A DNA stretch of 64,000 nucleotides from Candidatus Latescibacterota bacterium (GTDB lineage Bacteria > Krumholzibacteriota > Krumholzibacteriia > JACNKJ01). The notes beneath the pieces were generated by a model. It was not told where the DNA came from, made no database searches, and saw nothing but the letters and a program-made list of their open reading frames with translations. A program made the position numbers and the translations under genes. The stretch spans positions 248,001 through 312,000 of the forward strand of contig JACKDC010000001.1 in the NCBI GenBank assembly GCA_020633725.1, written 5' to 3'. This document shows, in pieces, positions 15,903 to 24,320 of this stretch. Every line of letters begins with the position of its first letter. Position 1 is the first letter of the stretch.

Positions 15903-15993
15903 GGAGAGGTGACCGAGTCGGCCGAAGGTGCTCGCCTGCTAAGCGAGTGTGGGCCTATAAAGCTCACCCAGGGTTCGAATCCCTGCCTCTCCG
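15903..15993 (+). tRNA. tRNA-Ser (anticodon GCT)
   Basis: Acceptor GGAGAGG/CCTCTCC, discriminator G, anticodon stem CTCGC/GCGAG with loop CTGCTAA. Long variable arm and T-arm CAGGG-TTCGAAT-CCCTG. It is 15 bases after the preceding tRNA. Confidence 0.95.
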
Positions 15994-15998
15994 CCCCT

Positions 15999-16072
<74 letters not shown>

Positions 16073-16093
16073 CCTGAGTTGAGCTACAAATGA

Positions 16094-16128
16094 CCCCGCT
16101 GCAAGGAGTTGCAGCGGGGCTCTTCTTT
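16094..16128 (+). terminator. Rho-independent terminator of the tRNA operon
   Basis: Perfect 10-bp stem CCCCGCTGCA (16094-16103) / TGCAGCGGGG (16110-16119), then CTCTTCTTT. Confidence 0.9.
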
Positions 16129-16172
16129 GGTAATCCTATGCACCCAAATCATGTACCTGTCTTGTACCCATC

Positions 16173-16916
16173 CTAGCCATGCTGGGACTCGTCTTGCGGG
16201 GAGGCCGTACCGGAGTCACCTTCCTCCATCGCAGTGCGGGCAACCGCCATTCCCTTCTTTACGATCTCGCGCATCGCTGCGGCGTCGACATCCCCTGATG
16301 CCACCATGGTGCGGGCATACTCCTTCAGCAGTTCCACGAGGATGCCAGCCATTGCTATGGACTGCTTCTCGCTTGAGTGCATCTTCCTGATGCTCTCAAG
16401 GCGCTCCCGGGCGGCGGTGACCAGGGTCTCAGCGAGCTCGGGGTTGTCCCGCCCGAACTCCTCAGGCGAGATGAAGCGGTCTTCTGCAGGATTCACATAC
16501 AGCCCTAATTGCTTGAAGTAGTCGAGTAGCGGGGCTATCCCGACCGGCAGCGATTCCTTGTAGTATGTGGTGCCCTCTTCCGCGAAGAAGCGGTTTAGAA
16601 TCCTGTCTCCATACTGCGCAAAGACCTCCAGCTTTGCCTTGTGTGCACGCAGTTTCATTGATCTCTCGGCTTCGTCCCACGGAACAGGATGTGCGGCAGC
16701 CATCAGGACCACCTCGGCGAGCAGGAAGACCTTGGCGATCTCCTCTGCGGCCAGGACCGCGAGGCTAATCGCCCGACCTGGCTTGTGCTTGAGGAAGTAC
16801 TCGGCGTCTTCGAGGAGCGACTCTGCGTTGCAGAAGGCCTTGTGCATCCCACGGCCGATCTCCTGCCAGTCAAACTCCCCGGATCTCATCCGGCTCATGA
16901 ACTCCTCGGGTGTCAT
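16173..16916 (-). CDS. AbiV-family abortive-infection protein (HEPN-like)
   Basis: 247 residues, all helical. The block from 23 to 70, with MHKAFCNAESLLEDAEYFL, the Ala-rich AISLAVLAAEEIAKVFLL and downstream DRFISPEEFG, matches the AbiV/HEPN pattern in which small helical proteins act in phage-triggered abortive infection. GC content is visibly lower than both sides (under 60% by eye). It sits immediately after the tRNA operon terminator, a typical landing site for acquired genes. GAGAGGGG precedes ATG 16916. No partner gene is evident. Function in this host is inferred. Confidence 0.7.
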   Translation of the reverse strand: MTPEEFMSRMRSGEFDWQEIGRGMHKAFCNAESLLEDAEYFLKHKPGRAISLAVLAAEEIAKVFLLAEVVLMAAAHPVPWDEAERSMKLRAHKAKLEVFAQYGDRILNRFFAEEGTTYYKESLPVGIAPLLDYFKQLGLYVNPAEDRFISPEEFGRDNPELAETLVTAARERLESIRKMHSSEKQSIAMAGILVELLKEYARTMVASGDVDAAAMREIVKKGMAVARTAMEEGDSGTASPQDESQHG

Positions 16917-17064
16917 CTGGAACCCCTCTCGGTGCTGCAGTGAGAACGCGCAGCCCTTTCCTTCATCTCTGCCTCGACAAGTAAGCCGCCTCTGCCTATC
17001 CGGAGCCTCGGTCGTTTGAGTCCAGCCAATAGTCCCTGCCCTTCGCTGACGCCCGCGCCGCGCG

Positions 17065-17661
17065 TCACCCCGCCAAGTACTCCTCAACGCTCGGCCACGC
17101 CGCCGGCGTGTACTCAGCCCCTATCGCCGCGCAGATCCGCGCCCAGCGCGCCGCCTGGTCGCTCGCGTAGAGGCACGGCCGATACCCCAGGCGCAGGTAC
17201 ACGCTGATGGCGCCCGGCATGTCGTCCCCGGTGCACAGGAAGATGTTCCGGAAGCCCTCCGCCTGAAGACGCTGCGTCACCAGCGCGGTCAGCCAGCTCG
17301 CCAGGCCGCGCTGGCGATGTTCGGGGACGGTGGCGACCCAGCCGATCTGCCCGCCCTCGGGAAACATCCCGCCCTTCGAGTTGGCGAGGCTGCCGGCGGT
17401 CGCCACCGGGGCGCCGGTCGCGTCGTCCGTCGCGACGAGGATCCCGTCGCGCAGCGCCAGGTCCCGGTACCTTTGCAGCCAGTCCTTCAGGTCCGACTCG
17501 CCGAACGCGGGGACGGCCTGGCGGTGGATCGCGATCCACCAAGCGTCGGACGACGCCGGCAGCGCCTGCACGGAATAGCCCGCGACCGGCGCCACCGCGG
17601 CGAGCACATGCCCCTTCGGCAACACCAGGATGATGTCCGGGCTTCCCTCAAGATCCGCCAC
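17065..17661 (-). CDS. GNAT-family N-acetyltransferase
   Basis: 198 residues. The C-terminal half has GNAT motif A, IGWVATVPEHRQRGLASWLTALV (residues about 106-128, with the acyl-CoA pyrophosphate loop RQRGLA). Motif B follows, FLCTGDDMPGAISVYLRLGYRP. The N-terminal half is variable, so the acceptor cannot be named. GTG 17661, preceded by GGGAG, lies 15 bases after the beta-helix gene, so the two may be co-transcribed. Upstream in-frame sequence belongs to that gene in another frame. Confidence 0.82.
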   Translation of the reverse strand: MADLEGSPDIILVLPKGHVLAAVAPVAGYSVQALPASSDAWWIAIHRQAVPAFGESDLKDWLQRYRDLALRDGILVATDDATGAPVATAGSLANSKGGMFPEGGQIGWVATVPEHRQRGLASWLTALVTQRLQAEGFRNIFLCTGDDMPGAISVYLRLGYRPCLYASDQAARWARICAAIGAEYTPAAWPSVEEYLAG

Positions 17662-17675
17662 GCGTCGACTCCCGA

Positions 17676-19187
17676 CTACTTCACGAGTGTGAACTTCCGC
17701 TCCGCGTGCCGCTCCCCGATGCGCAGCACCGCCAGGTAGACCCCCGAGCCCAGCCCGCTGCCGTCGAAGTCCACCGCATGCTGGCCCGCCGGCAGATCGG
17801 TGTGGACCAGGGATTGCACGTGGCGCCCGGTCACGTCGTAGACCGTGAGCGACACGCGTGCCGGTGCGGGCACTTCGAAGCTGAAGACCGTGGTCGGATT
17901 GAAAGGGTTCGGGTGGCAGTCCAGGGCGACGCCCCCGCCGGCCTGCGCCGGCGCGTCCTCCACCGCGGTCGGCCACGCGCAGCCTTCGCCATACGCGCCG
18001 ATCTGCACGCCGCAGTCGTTGCCGGCCGGCAGGCAGGGCGACCCGGCTGCCAGCGTGTACTCGCGCGCGTCCGGATCGCAGAAGAGGGGGTTGGCGCTGA
18101 TGTTGCCGTCCTGCCCCGTGGGGTCGTCCATGCCGACGTAGTCGCCGCCGTTGTTGCCGTAGACGTCACAGCAGGCAAGCGTAACGCCCGCGGTCACGCC
18201 CTCGACCACCAGCCCGCCGCCTTCGGACGTGAACGCGATGATCGTGCTGCTGAACGTGGGCTGCGCCTCGTCGGTCGCCAGCACCGCGCCGCCGCGCGTG
18301 TCGGCGCTGTTGTCCACCATGGTGCATCCGGTGAAGGTGGGGGTACATCCGCCCCTGGTATAGCAGGCGCCGCCGATGGCTTCCGTGCCGTGCTGCACGG
18401 CATCCAGCGCTTGATTGTGGATGAACCGGCATTGGCTGAAGGTGGGGGCGACGGTTGAGTTCCCGGTGATGTACACCGCGCCACCATAGGCATCGACGTA
18501 GGACTGGTCCTCCCAGCTGTAGTCCGTCCTCACCTCGTTGTCGATGAAGTCGCAGGCGATGAAGCTCGGGCTGCCGCCGCCTAGATGCACCGCTCCACCG
18601 TACCACGCCCAGTTTGACTCGAAGCTGCAGCCGAAAAAGACCGGTGAGCCGCCGCTATTGGCGAACGCACCCCCGCTCAACGTGTGGTTCTCGACGAAGC
18701 GGACACCGGCGAGTACTGGACTGCCCGCTTGGCAATTGATGGCGCCACCGAATGAGTCGACGAATCCAGTGGTGCCGCAATTCTCGAACACGAGATTGCT
18801 CAAGGACGGCGAGCCGCCGAAGATCCGTATCGCGCTGCGGTCGAAGTTCCTGAACGTGAACCCCTGCAGAACCGTCGTGGGCGTTATGCCCCATCCGAAG
18901 GTGAAGTCTGCCCCCAGTCCCCAGGGATCGTCACCGAGGAGTATCGTCACCGTGGGACCGCCCGACGAGCGAATCAGCAGCTCCGTCTCCTCAGTTCCGA
19001 TGTGCCCGAAGAGCGGGTACTCGCCTGGCCGGACGGTCACGGTGTCGCCAGGACCGGCGGCCTGGAGCGCTTCGCCGAGGCGTTCGAAGTCCGTCGGGAC
19101 GACGTACTCCGCCGCCGACACCCAGCCCGCCTCAAGCCCCGAGAGGGCCAGGGCCATGGCCGCCACCGCACGAACTCTTCGCCGCAT
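17676..19187 (-). CDS. Secreted right-handed beta-helix protein with C-terminal sorting domain
   Basis: 503 residues. A signal peptide (RRVRAVAAMALALSGLEAGWVSA) is followed by YVVPTDFERLGEALQAAGPGDTVTVRPGEYPLFG, the standard entry to a parallel beta-helix. About ten coils follow, built on repeats such as PVFFGCSFESNWAWYGGAV and PTFTGCTMVDNSADTRGGAV. The end is a sorting domain: CHPNPFNPTTVFSFEVP, VYDVTGRHVQSL, closing in KFTLVK. It is probably a cell-surface or released protein. ATG 19187 has GGGAGGG upstream; a longer in-frame start is possible but adds no signal. Confidence 0.82.
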   Translation of the reverse strand: MRRRVRAVAAMALALSGLEAGWVSAAEYVVPTDFERLGEALQAAGPGDTVTVRPGEYPLFGHIGTEETELLIRSSGGPTVTILLGDDPWGLGADFTFGWGITPTTVLQGFTFRNFDRSAIRIFGGSPSLSNLVFENCGTTGFVDSFGGAINCQAGSPVLAGVRFVENHTLSGGAFANSGGSPVFFGCSFESNWAWYGGAVHLGGGSPSFIACDFIDNEVRTDYSWEDQSYVDAYGGAVYITGNSTVAPTFSQCRFIHNQALDAVQHGTEAIGGACYTRGGCTPTFTGCTMVDNSADTRGGAVLATDEAQPTFSSTIIAFTSEGGGLVVEGVTAGVTLACCDVYGNNGGDYVGMDDPTGQDGNISANPLFCDPDAREYTLAAGSPCLPAGNDCGVQIGAYGEGCAWPTAVEDAPAQAGGGVALDCHPNPFNPTTVFSFEVPAPARVSLTVYDVTGRHVQSLVHTDLPAGQHAVDFDGSGLGSGVYLAVLRIGERHAERKFTLVK

Positions 19188-19252
19188 CGGACCCTCCCCG
19201 GTTGCGTCGCGCATTAGAAAGTGTAGCATCTCCGCCGTGGCCATCCACAATC

Positions 19253-19281
19253 TTTTCAGATCGTGGCTCCGCTGCTATACT
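19253..19281 (+). promoter_or_regulatory. Predicted promoter for the 19348 gene
   Basis: TTTTCA (19253-19258), 17 bases, TATACT (19276-19281), with TG before the -10 (extended type). Confidence 0.55.
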
Positions 19282-19347
19282 GCCCCCGGGTGGAGGTGCT
19301 CCTGGAGGTAGGGCGGAGCGAGCAAACGTCGGCGGTGGAGGTGGGCG

Positions 19348-21702
19348 ATGAAGAAGTCAGTTCTCGGTCTCGCGCTGCTCATGCTGTCCGCGACCCTCGC
19401 GCGGAGCGACCCGTCCGGCGGGGACTGGTCGGAGGACTTCGCATTGCCCGGCGCCGAGTCCAGCGTCTACTGCGCGGTTGAATACGACGGAAGCCTCGTC
19501 CTCGGTGGCGCTTTCACCCACGTCGATCTCTCGCCGACAACCCGCGTCGCGCGCTGGGACGGCAACGACTGGCAGCCCATGGGGGACGGGTTCGACGGCG
19601 CGGTCCGCGACCTCGTGGTGATCAACGGATCGCTCTACGCCGCCGGCGAGTTCGGACACTCGGGGGCGACGGCCGTCAACGGGATCGCGCGCTGGGATGG
19701 CGCGGCCTGGCAGCCGCTCGCCGTGCAGCCGGACTTCGACTCCGTGCTTTCGCTCTGCCTGTATCAGGGGCGGCTGGTGGTCGCAGGCATCCTCGATTGG
19801 TACACCGATGAGTATCACTACTTCGAGCAGGGCGGCCTCTCGGCGTACGACGGATACGAGTGGACGTCCCTCGCCACCTTCGAATGGGGCTGGGCGAGCC
19901 ATGTCAGCGACATGGTGGTCTACGAGGGCGACCTGGTCGTCCAGGGCGCATTCGAGGGCCTCGACGGCGACTACGGCATCCGCAACCTTGCGCGCTGGGA
20001 CGGCGGGTCCTGGTCGAGCATGGGCTACCTCTATGAGCCGTGCGATTTCGAGTTCTTCGAGGGCGAGCTGCTGACGGGCGACTACTCCGGCGTCTTCCGC
20101 TGGACGGGTGCGGCGTGGGAGGAGTTTCCGGGGGATCTCCCGGGCAACGTCCGGGCGCTGCTGAGTTTCGATGGCGGCCTCGTGGCCTGTGGCAACTTCG
20201 ACATCGACGGCGGCCGCTGCGCCGCGTTCTGGGACGGCGCCGCCTGGTCGGCGCTCGGCGCACCTTTCGGCAACCCGGCCAACATCGTGCCGCCGACCCT
20301 CACCTTGCTCGGCAGCTATCAGGACCAGCTGTTCATCGGGGGCGGTTTCCGTCAGGCGAATCACTCGGCGATGAACCGGCTGGCCCTCTGGGACGGCTCG
20401 GCCTGGGTGCCCTTCGCCAGCCCCTCGCACCTCGGCCACTACGGGGGCCTCGACTGGTCGCCCTACGGGCTCGGGACCTTCGCGGGGAGCCTCGTGGCGG
20501 GGGGCCCCTTCGACTTCGGCTTCGACAGCGCGCTCAACGGCGTCGGCGAATTCGACGGCGACGCCTGGAAGCCCCTCGGCGCCGGCCTTCCGGATCGTTT
20601 CGATTCCATCTACTGCTTCGAGGAGCTCGACGGCGAACTGGTGGCGGGAGGGACCTTCGCGGAGATCGACAGCGTCCCGGCACTCAACGTCGCGGCCTGG
20701 AACGGCACCGGCTGGCACGCGCTGGGCGCCGGCCTGCCTTTCGCCTGCCGCGCGCTGCGACTGGTCGGCAGCACCCTCTTCGCCGCCGGGGGGAGCTCGC
20801 TTCGAGCCTGGGATGGAACCAGCTGGCAGGACCTCGCCATCGGCCTGGATGGGACGATCATCGACCTGCACGCCTACCAGGGCGAGCTGGTCGCCGTCGG
20901 CACCTTCGCCACGGACGACCTCGGCCAGCCGCTCAACTTCATCGGCCGCTGGGATGGAGCGGGGTGGCAGCCCTTCGGCGGCGGCTTCGACGCGCAGGCG
21001 TCCGCGCTCGTCGAGTGGAACGATCAGCTCGTGGCCAGCGGCAGCTTCACCCTCGCGGACGGTCAGCCCGCGAGCCACATCGCCCGGTGGGACGGTCAGC
21101 AGTGGCAGCCCTTCCCCTGGGTCGTCACCGGCAATGTCACCGCCCTCGCGGTCTACCACGGCGACCTCATCGCCGGGGGCTGGATCTCCGCCATCGACGG
21201 CGAGGCCTGCGGCGGCATCGCGCGCTGGAATGGTGAAAGCTGGGAGTTGCTGGGCACGGGCCTCGCCGAACTCGACTACTCGGGAGCGTCCCTCTACGAC
21301 CTGGAGGTCGTGGACGACTGGCTCTACGCCTGCGGGACGTTCCGCGTCGCCGGGGGCCACATGTCCTATGCGGTGGGCCGCTGGTCCGACGCGCCGACAG
21401 GCGTGAACACGGGAAGCAGCCCGGCCGCGCCGTACGCCGCGAACTTCCCCAACCCCTTCAACCCCGCGACGACGATCCGCTGCGCGCTGCCCGCGGCGGC
21501 GCCCGTGACGCTGCGCGTTCTCGATCCAGCGGGCCGCTGCGTCCGCACGCTTCTCAGTGCCGCGCCGCAGCCCGCCGGCCCCTTCACTGCGATCTGGGAC
21601 GGTCGCGACGACAGCGGCTACCGTCTCGCCAGCGGCGTCTACCTGTATCGCCTGGAGGCGGGGGATTTCCGCGTCAGCGGCAAGATGACCCTGCTGAAGT
21701 AG
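19348..21702 (+). CDS. Secreted WDG-repeat (propeller-like) protein with C-terminal sorting domain
   Basis: 784 residues. A signal peptide (MKKSVLGLALLMLSATLARS) leads to about 13 repeats of 45-60 residues. Each has a variant of ARWDGxxWQPLG, then a loop with LVVxNGxLYAAGxF, as in VARWDGNDWQPMG, IARWDGAAWQPL and IARWDGQQWQPF. Such repeats form beta-propellers or solenoids. The last 85 residues are a sorting domain (FPNPFNPATTIRCALP, GYRLASGVYLYRLEAG, KMTLLK). No catalytic motif is visible, so a surface binding or structural role is likely. Confidence 0.8.
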   Translation: MKKSVLGLALLMLSATLARSDPSGGDWSEDFALPGAESSVYCAVEYDGSLVLGGAFTHVDLSPTTRVARWDGNDWQPMGDGFDGAVRDLVVINGSLYAAGEFGHSGATAVNGIARWDGAAWQPLAVQPDFDSVLSLCLYQGRLVVAGILDWYTDEYHYFEQGGLSAYDGYEWTSLATFEWGWASHVSDMVVYEGDLVVQGAFEGLDGDYGIRNLARWDGGSWSSMGYLYEPCDFEFFEGELLTGDYSGVFRWTGAAWEEFPGDLPGNVRALLSFDGGLVACGNFDIDGGRCAAFWDGAAWSALGAPFGNPANIVPPTLTLLGSYQDQLFIGGGFRQANHSAMNRLALWDGSAWVPFASPSHLGHYGGLDWSPYGLGTFAGSLVAGGPFDFGFDSALNGVGEFDGDAWKPLGAGLPDRFDSIYCFEELDGELVAGGTFAEIDSVPALNVAAWNGTGWHALGAGLPFACRALRLVGSTLFAAGGSSLRAWDGTSWQDLAIGLDGTIIDLHAYQGELVAVGTFATDDLGQPLNFIGRWDGAGWQPFGGGFDAQASALVEWNDQLVASGSFTLADGQPASHIARWDGQQWQPFPWVVTGNVTALAVYHGDLIAGGWISAIDGEACGGIARWNGESWELLGTGLAELDYSGASLYDLEVVDDWLYACGTFRVAGGHMSYAVGRWSDAPTGVNTGSSPAAPYAANFPNPFNPATTIRCALPAAAPVTLRVLDPAGRCVRTLLSAAPQPAGPFTAIWDGRDDSGYRLASGVYLYRLEAGDFRVSGKMTLLK

Positions 21703-21704
21703 GC

Positions 21705-23141
21705 CTAGCGTAGACGCTCGACCGCGGCGATGACGTCCGCCGCCAGCAGCGGCGTTCCACCCGCCGCCGACAGCTCCGACCCGCGCAGCACGAAGGCCGC
21801 CGCGCCGCGCTGCTGCCATTCGCCCACGGCGTGGTCGCCGTCGGTGTCCGCGATCGCGGTGGCCAGGCGCAGGCCGAGGCCGTAGAGCGGACCGTTGCCG
21901 CGCAGGCCTTCGTTGATCAGCGCGTCAGCGGCCTCCAAGTTGCCACCCTCGACGACCTCCCCCACGAATCGCGCCAGCAGCGCCGCCCCCTCGGGCGCCT
22001 TCGCGTCGAGTCCCGCCGGCGCAAAGCGCCCGCGCACCAGGTTCGCCGCGCCCTCGGCCGCCGTGTAGGCCAGGATCTCCTGCAGCCGATCGAGCCGCGG
22101 GTCGCCCGTGTCCGCGGCCACGAGGTCTTCGAACGTGCGCGCGGGCGCGCCGTCCGCGGAAGGAAACAGCTCGAGCTGCAGGCGGTGATACGTCTCCTCC
22201 ACCAGGGTGCCGTAGAGGAAGTCCCAGTCGTCCTTCACCTGCTCGACGTTCAGCCCCGCCATCGCTGGCGTCGCCCAGCCGCGGATCGCCCAGCCCACGG
22301 TGAAGGCGAAGGTCGTCTCGAGCCGTGCGTCCTCCGGTGCGAAACGGGCGATGCGGCCGAGCACCGCGGCCGCCAGGGCGTCGCCGTGCGCGTTCAGTTG
22401 AGCGACGAGATCGCCGTACCCCGTCGGCTGCTCCGCCAGATCGGCGTAGCCGAAGGCGTTCTGCGAGCTCACCCAGCACCAGAGGCGGTCCAGCGGATCC
22501 GGCGAGCCCGCCTGCCCGATGAACGCTGCCAGCGCCTCGGCGTCCGGCAGCGGTTCGGGCACGTAACCGAGATTGCGCCGGTGCTCGAGCATGGCCACGT
22601 TGCTGGGTAGCGCGGCGAGGGCGGCGGCCTCGGACCGGTCGATCGCACCGTCGGCGCGGGCCGCGAGGAAGCCGCGCACGGCGCTGAGATCGAGTGCAAG
22701 CCGCAGCGCATCGCCGTCAGGGGGAGGGCCCAGCTCCGACGCGGGCAGGTCGAGAAGGAAGTCCGCGAGCGACGTAGCGCCGAAGGTCACGGGGTAGTCG
22801 GGGTTGAGCGCGGCCAGCGCCGCGCGGTTGGTCTCGCGCTGGCGCGCGAGGACCAGCACGGCAGCGAGGCGCGAGTCTTCGTCGGCGGGCACGGGCAGGC
22901 TGTCGGCGGGGGTGAGTTGGTCTGGCAGCATGCCGTAGAAGCCGCCGCCGAGGGCGGACTGCCGTGAGCCGAACTCCGCGAGTTCGCAGAAGCGGGTGGG
23001 TGGGTCGATTGCCGCGACGGTTTCCAGAAGGAAGGCGCGCTCATCCGGCGTGACCAGGCTGTCGAGCGCCGTTTCGGTCGCATTTCCCATCGCCGGGGAT
23101 GCCAGGGCGAGCAGCGCCAGGAGCGCAAGCGTCCGCGTCAT
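21705..23141 (-). CDS. Secreted protein of unknown function (alpha-helical)
   Basis: 478 residues with a signal peptide (MTRTLALLALLALASPAMG). The mature part is mostly helical, with blocks LVEETYHRLQLELFPS, EILAYTAAEGAANLVRGRF and GPLYGLGLRLATAIADTDG. This pattern recalls DUF5700-like proteins distantly related to gluzincin peptidases, but a proper HExxH is absent, so I do not call it a peptidase. It has no sorting domain. The ATG follows GGAGGTGGACG. It converges with the WDG-repeat gene, separated by two bases. Confidence 0.65.
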   Translation of the reverse strand: MTRTLALLALLALASPAMGNATETALDSLVTPDERAFLLETVAAIDPPTRFCELAEFGSRQSALGGGFYGMLPDQLTPADSLPVPADEDSRLAAVLVLARQRETNRAALAALNPDYPVTFGATSLADFLLDLPASELGPPPDGDALRLALDLSAVRGFLAARADGAIDRSEAAALAALPSNVAMLEHRRNLGYVPEPLPDAEALAAFIGQAGSPDPLDRLWCWVSSQNAFGYADLAEQPTGYGDLVAQLNAHGDALAAAVLGRIARFAPEDARLETTFAFTVGWAIRGWATPAMAGLNVEQVKDDWDFLYGTLVEETYHRLQLELFPSADGAPARTFEDLVAADTGDPRLDRLQEILAYTAAEGAANLVRGRFAPAGLDAKAPEGAALLARFVGEVVEGGNLEAADALINEGLRGNGPLYGLGLRLATAIADTDGDHAVGEWQQRGAAAFVLRGSELSAAGGTPLLAADVIAAVERLR

Positions 23142-23264
23142 CGTCCACCTCCACCGCTCTCGTGAGGATAGCGAGCGGCGGGCGGCCGGTCCAGTCGCAT
23201 CCGGTCCTTGACCCGCGCCGAGCCGCCTGCGAGGCTGGCCGCACCCGAACCTGCGGAGGGTGTC

Positions 23265-23984
23265 ATGCGCAAGCCCGTGATCGTCGTCGCCGCCGTGGCC
23301 GTGGTCGTCATCGTCGCCGCGGCGATCTTCCTGACGAGCAACCTCGGCGCGTTCCTGGCCGCGGCCATCGAGAAGGCCGGCAGCGAGGCCACCGGCTCGC
23401 CGGTGGAGGTGACCGGCGCCAAGCTCTCGCTGCGCCAGGGCCGCGGCGAGGTGGCGGGGCTGAGCGTGGGCAATCCGGTGGGCTTCAGCGGCGAGGACGT
23501 CTTCGACCTCGAGGACATCGTCCTCGATCTCGATCTCGCCAGTCTCAAGAGCGAACCGATCGTGATCGACGAGATCCGCGTCGACGGCCCGCGCGTCCGC
23601 GCCGAGTTCCTGCGGGACGGCTCGCTGAACCTGGACGTCCTCCGCCACCGCCTGCAGGACAGCGCGCCGCGCGAACCGGCCGGCGCCGCGCCGGCCAAGC
23701 TCCGCATCGCGCGCCTTCACTTCGCCGACGGCGAGATCGCCGTGGACGCCTCCGCCCTCGGCCTCGAACCGCGCACGGTGAAGCTGCCGGCCTTCGATCT
23801 GGCGAACCTCGGCGGCGCAGAGGGCGCCACGCCCGACGCGCTCGCCCGCGAGATCCTCGGCGCCGTGGCGAAGCAGGCCGCGCGGGACGTCGCCGGCTCG
23901 GAGGCCCAGCGCCTCATCGAGGAGAAGCTCGGCGGCTCGATCGGCGACAAGGCCAAGGACCTGCTGAAGGGTCTTGGCAAGTAG
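23265..23984 (+). CDS. AsmA-like envelope protein
   Basis: 239 residues: a single N-terminal membrane helix (PVIVVAAVAVVVIVAAAIFL), then an AsmA/DUF748-like region with VTGAKLSLRQGRGEVAGLSVGNP, IVLDLDLASLKSEPIVIDEI and VRAEFLRDGSLNLDVL. Larger AsmA proteins span the periplasm and move phospholipids; this short form would be an inner-membrane protein with a periplasmic domain. GGAGGG precedes ATG 23265. The C-terminus is charged (KLGGSIGDKAKDLLKGLGK). Confidence 0.75.
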   Translation: MRKPVIVVAAVAVVVIVAAAIFLTSNLGAFLAAAIEKAGSEATGSPVEVTGAKLSLRQGRGEVAGLSVGNPVGFSGEDVFDLEDIVLDLDLASLKSEPIVIDEIRVDGPRVRAEFLRDGSLNLDVLRHRLQDSAPREPAGAAPAKLRIARLHFADGEIAVDASALGLEPRTVKLPAFDLANLGGAEGATPDALAREILGAVAKQAARDVAGSEAQRLIEEKLGGSIGDKAKDLLKGLGK

Positions 23985-23989
23985 GGCCG

Positions 23990-24256
23990 CTAGCGTTCGC
24001 CCGACCGCCGCCGGAAGGGCGAGCGGCTCTGCCCGTGCGTCTGTTCCGCGCCGCTCGCGGCGGGACCGATGCCCTCCGGGTGGTCGCCTTCGCCCAGGAC
24101 CTCGATTTCACCCGACGCCACCAGCGCCTTCAGGCTCGCGCGCTCCAGCGCCTTGTCGGCCACCTGCGCCACCTTGCCCGGGCTCAGGTGCAGCGTCTTG
24201 CCGCCGGGCAGCGTGAGGCGCAGCGGGCCAGCGGTCGTGTTGCGGATCTCTTTCAT
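23990..24256 (-). CDS. Small conserved-looking protein of unknown function
   Basis: 88 residues. The first 55 (IRNTTAGPLRLTLPGGKTLH, then SPGKVAQVADKALERASLKALVASGEIEVLG) look like a compact beta-rich domain followed by a helix. The tail is basic and low in structure. It has no signal or membrane segment. The start has a good GGAGGTGGCCC site. It converges tightly with the AsmA-like gene. I do not recognise a function. Confidence 0.65.
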   Translation of the reverse strand: MKEIRNTTAGPLRLTLPGGKTLHLSPGKVAQVADKALERASLKALVASGEIEVLGEGDHPEGIGPAASGAEQTHGQSRSPFRRRSGER

Positions 24257-24320
24257 CGGGCCACCTCCAGGGCTGTCTGGAGTCTACACCCGGACGGAGG
24301 GCTTGTCCCCTTCGATCACC

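Noticed and set aside
16073..17064. Attachment-site repeats of the tRNA-Arg 3' end around the AbiV gene
   Set aside because: I looked for a second copy of the tRNA-Arg T-arm/acceptor sequence beyond the gene and found none; no integrase is present.
22185..22220. EETYH in the 21705 protein as a zinc protease site
   Set aside because: The order of residues is neither HExxH nor HxxEH, so catalysis is not supported.
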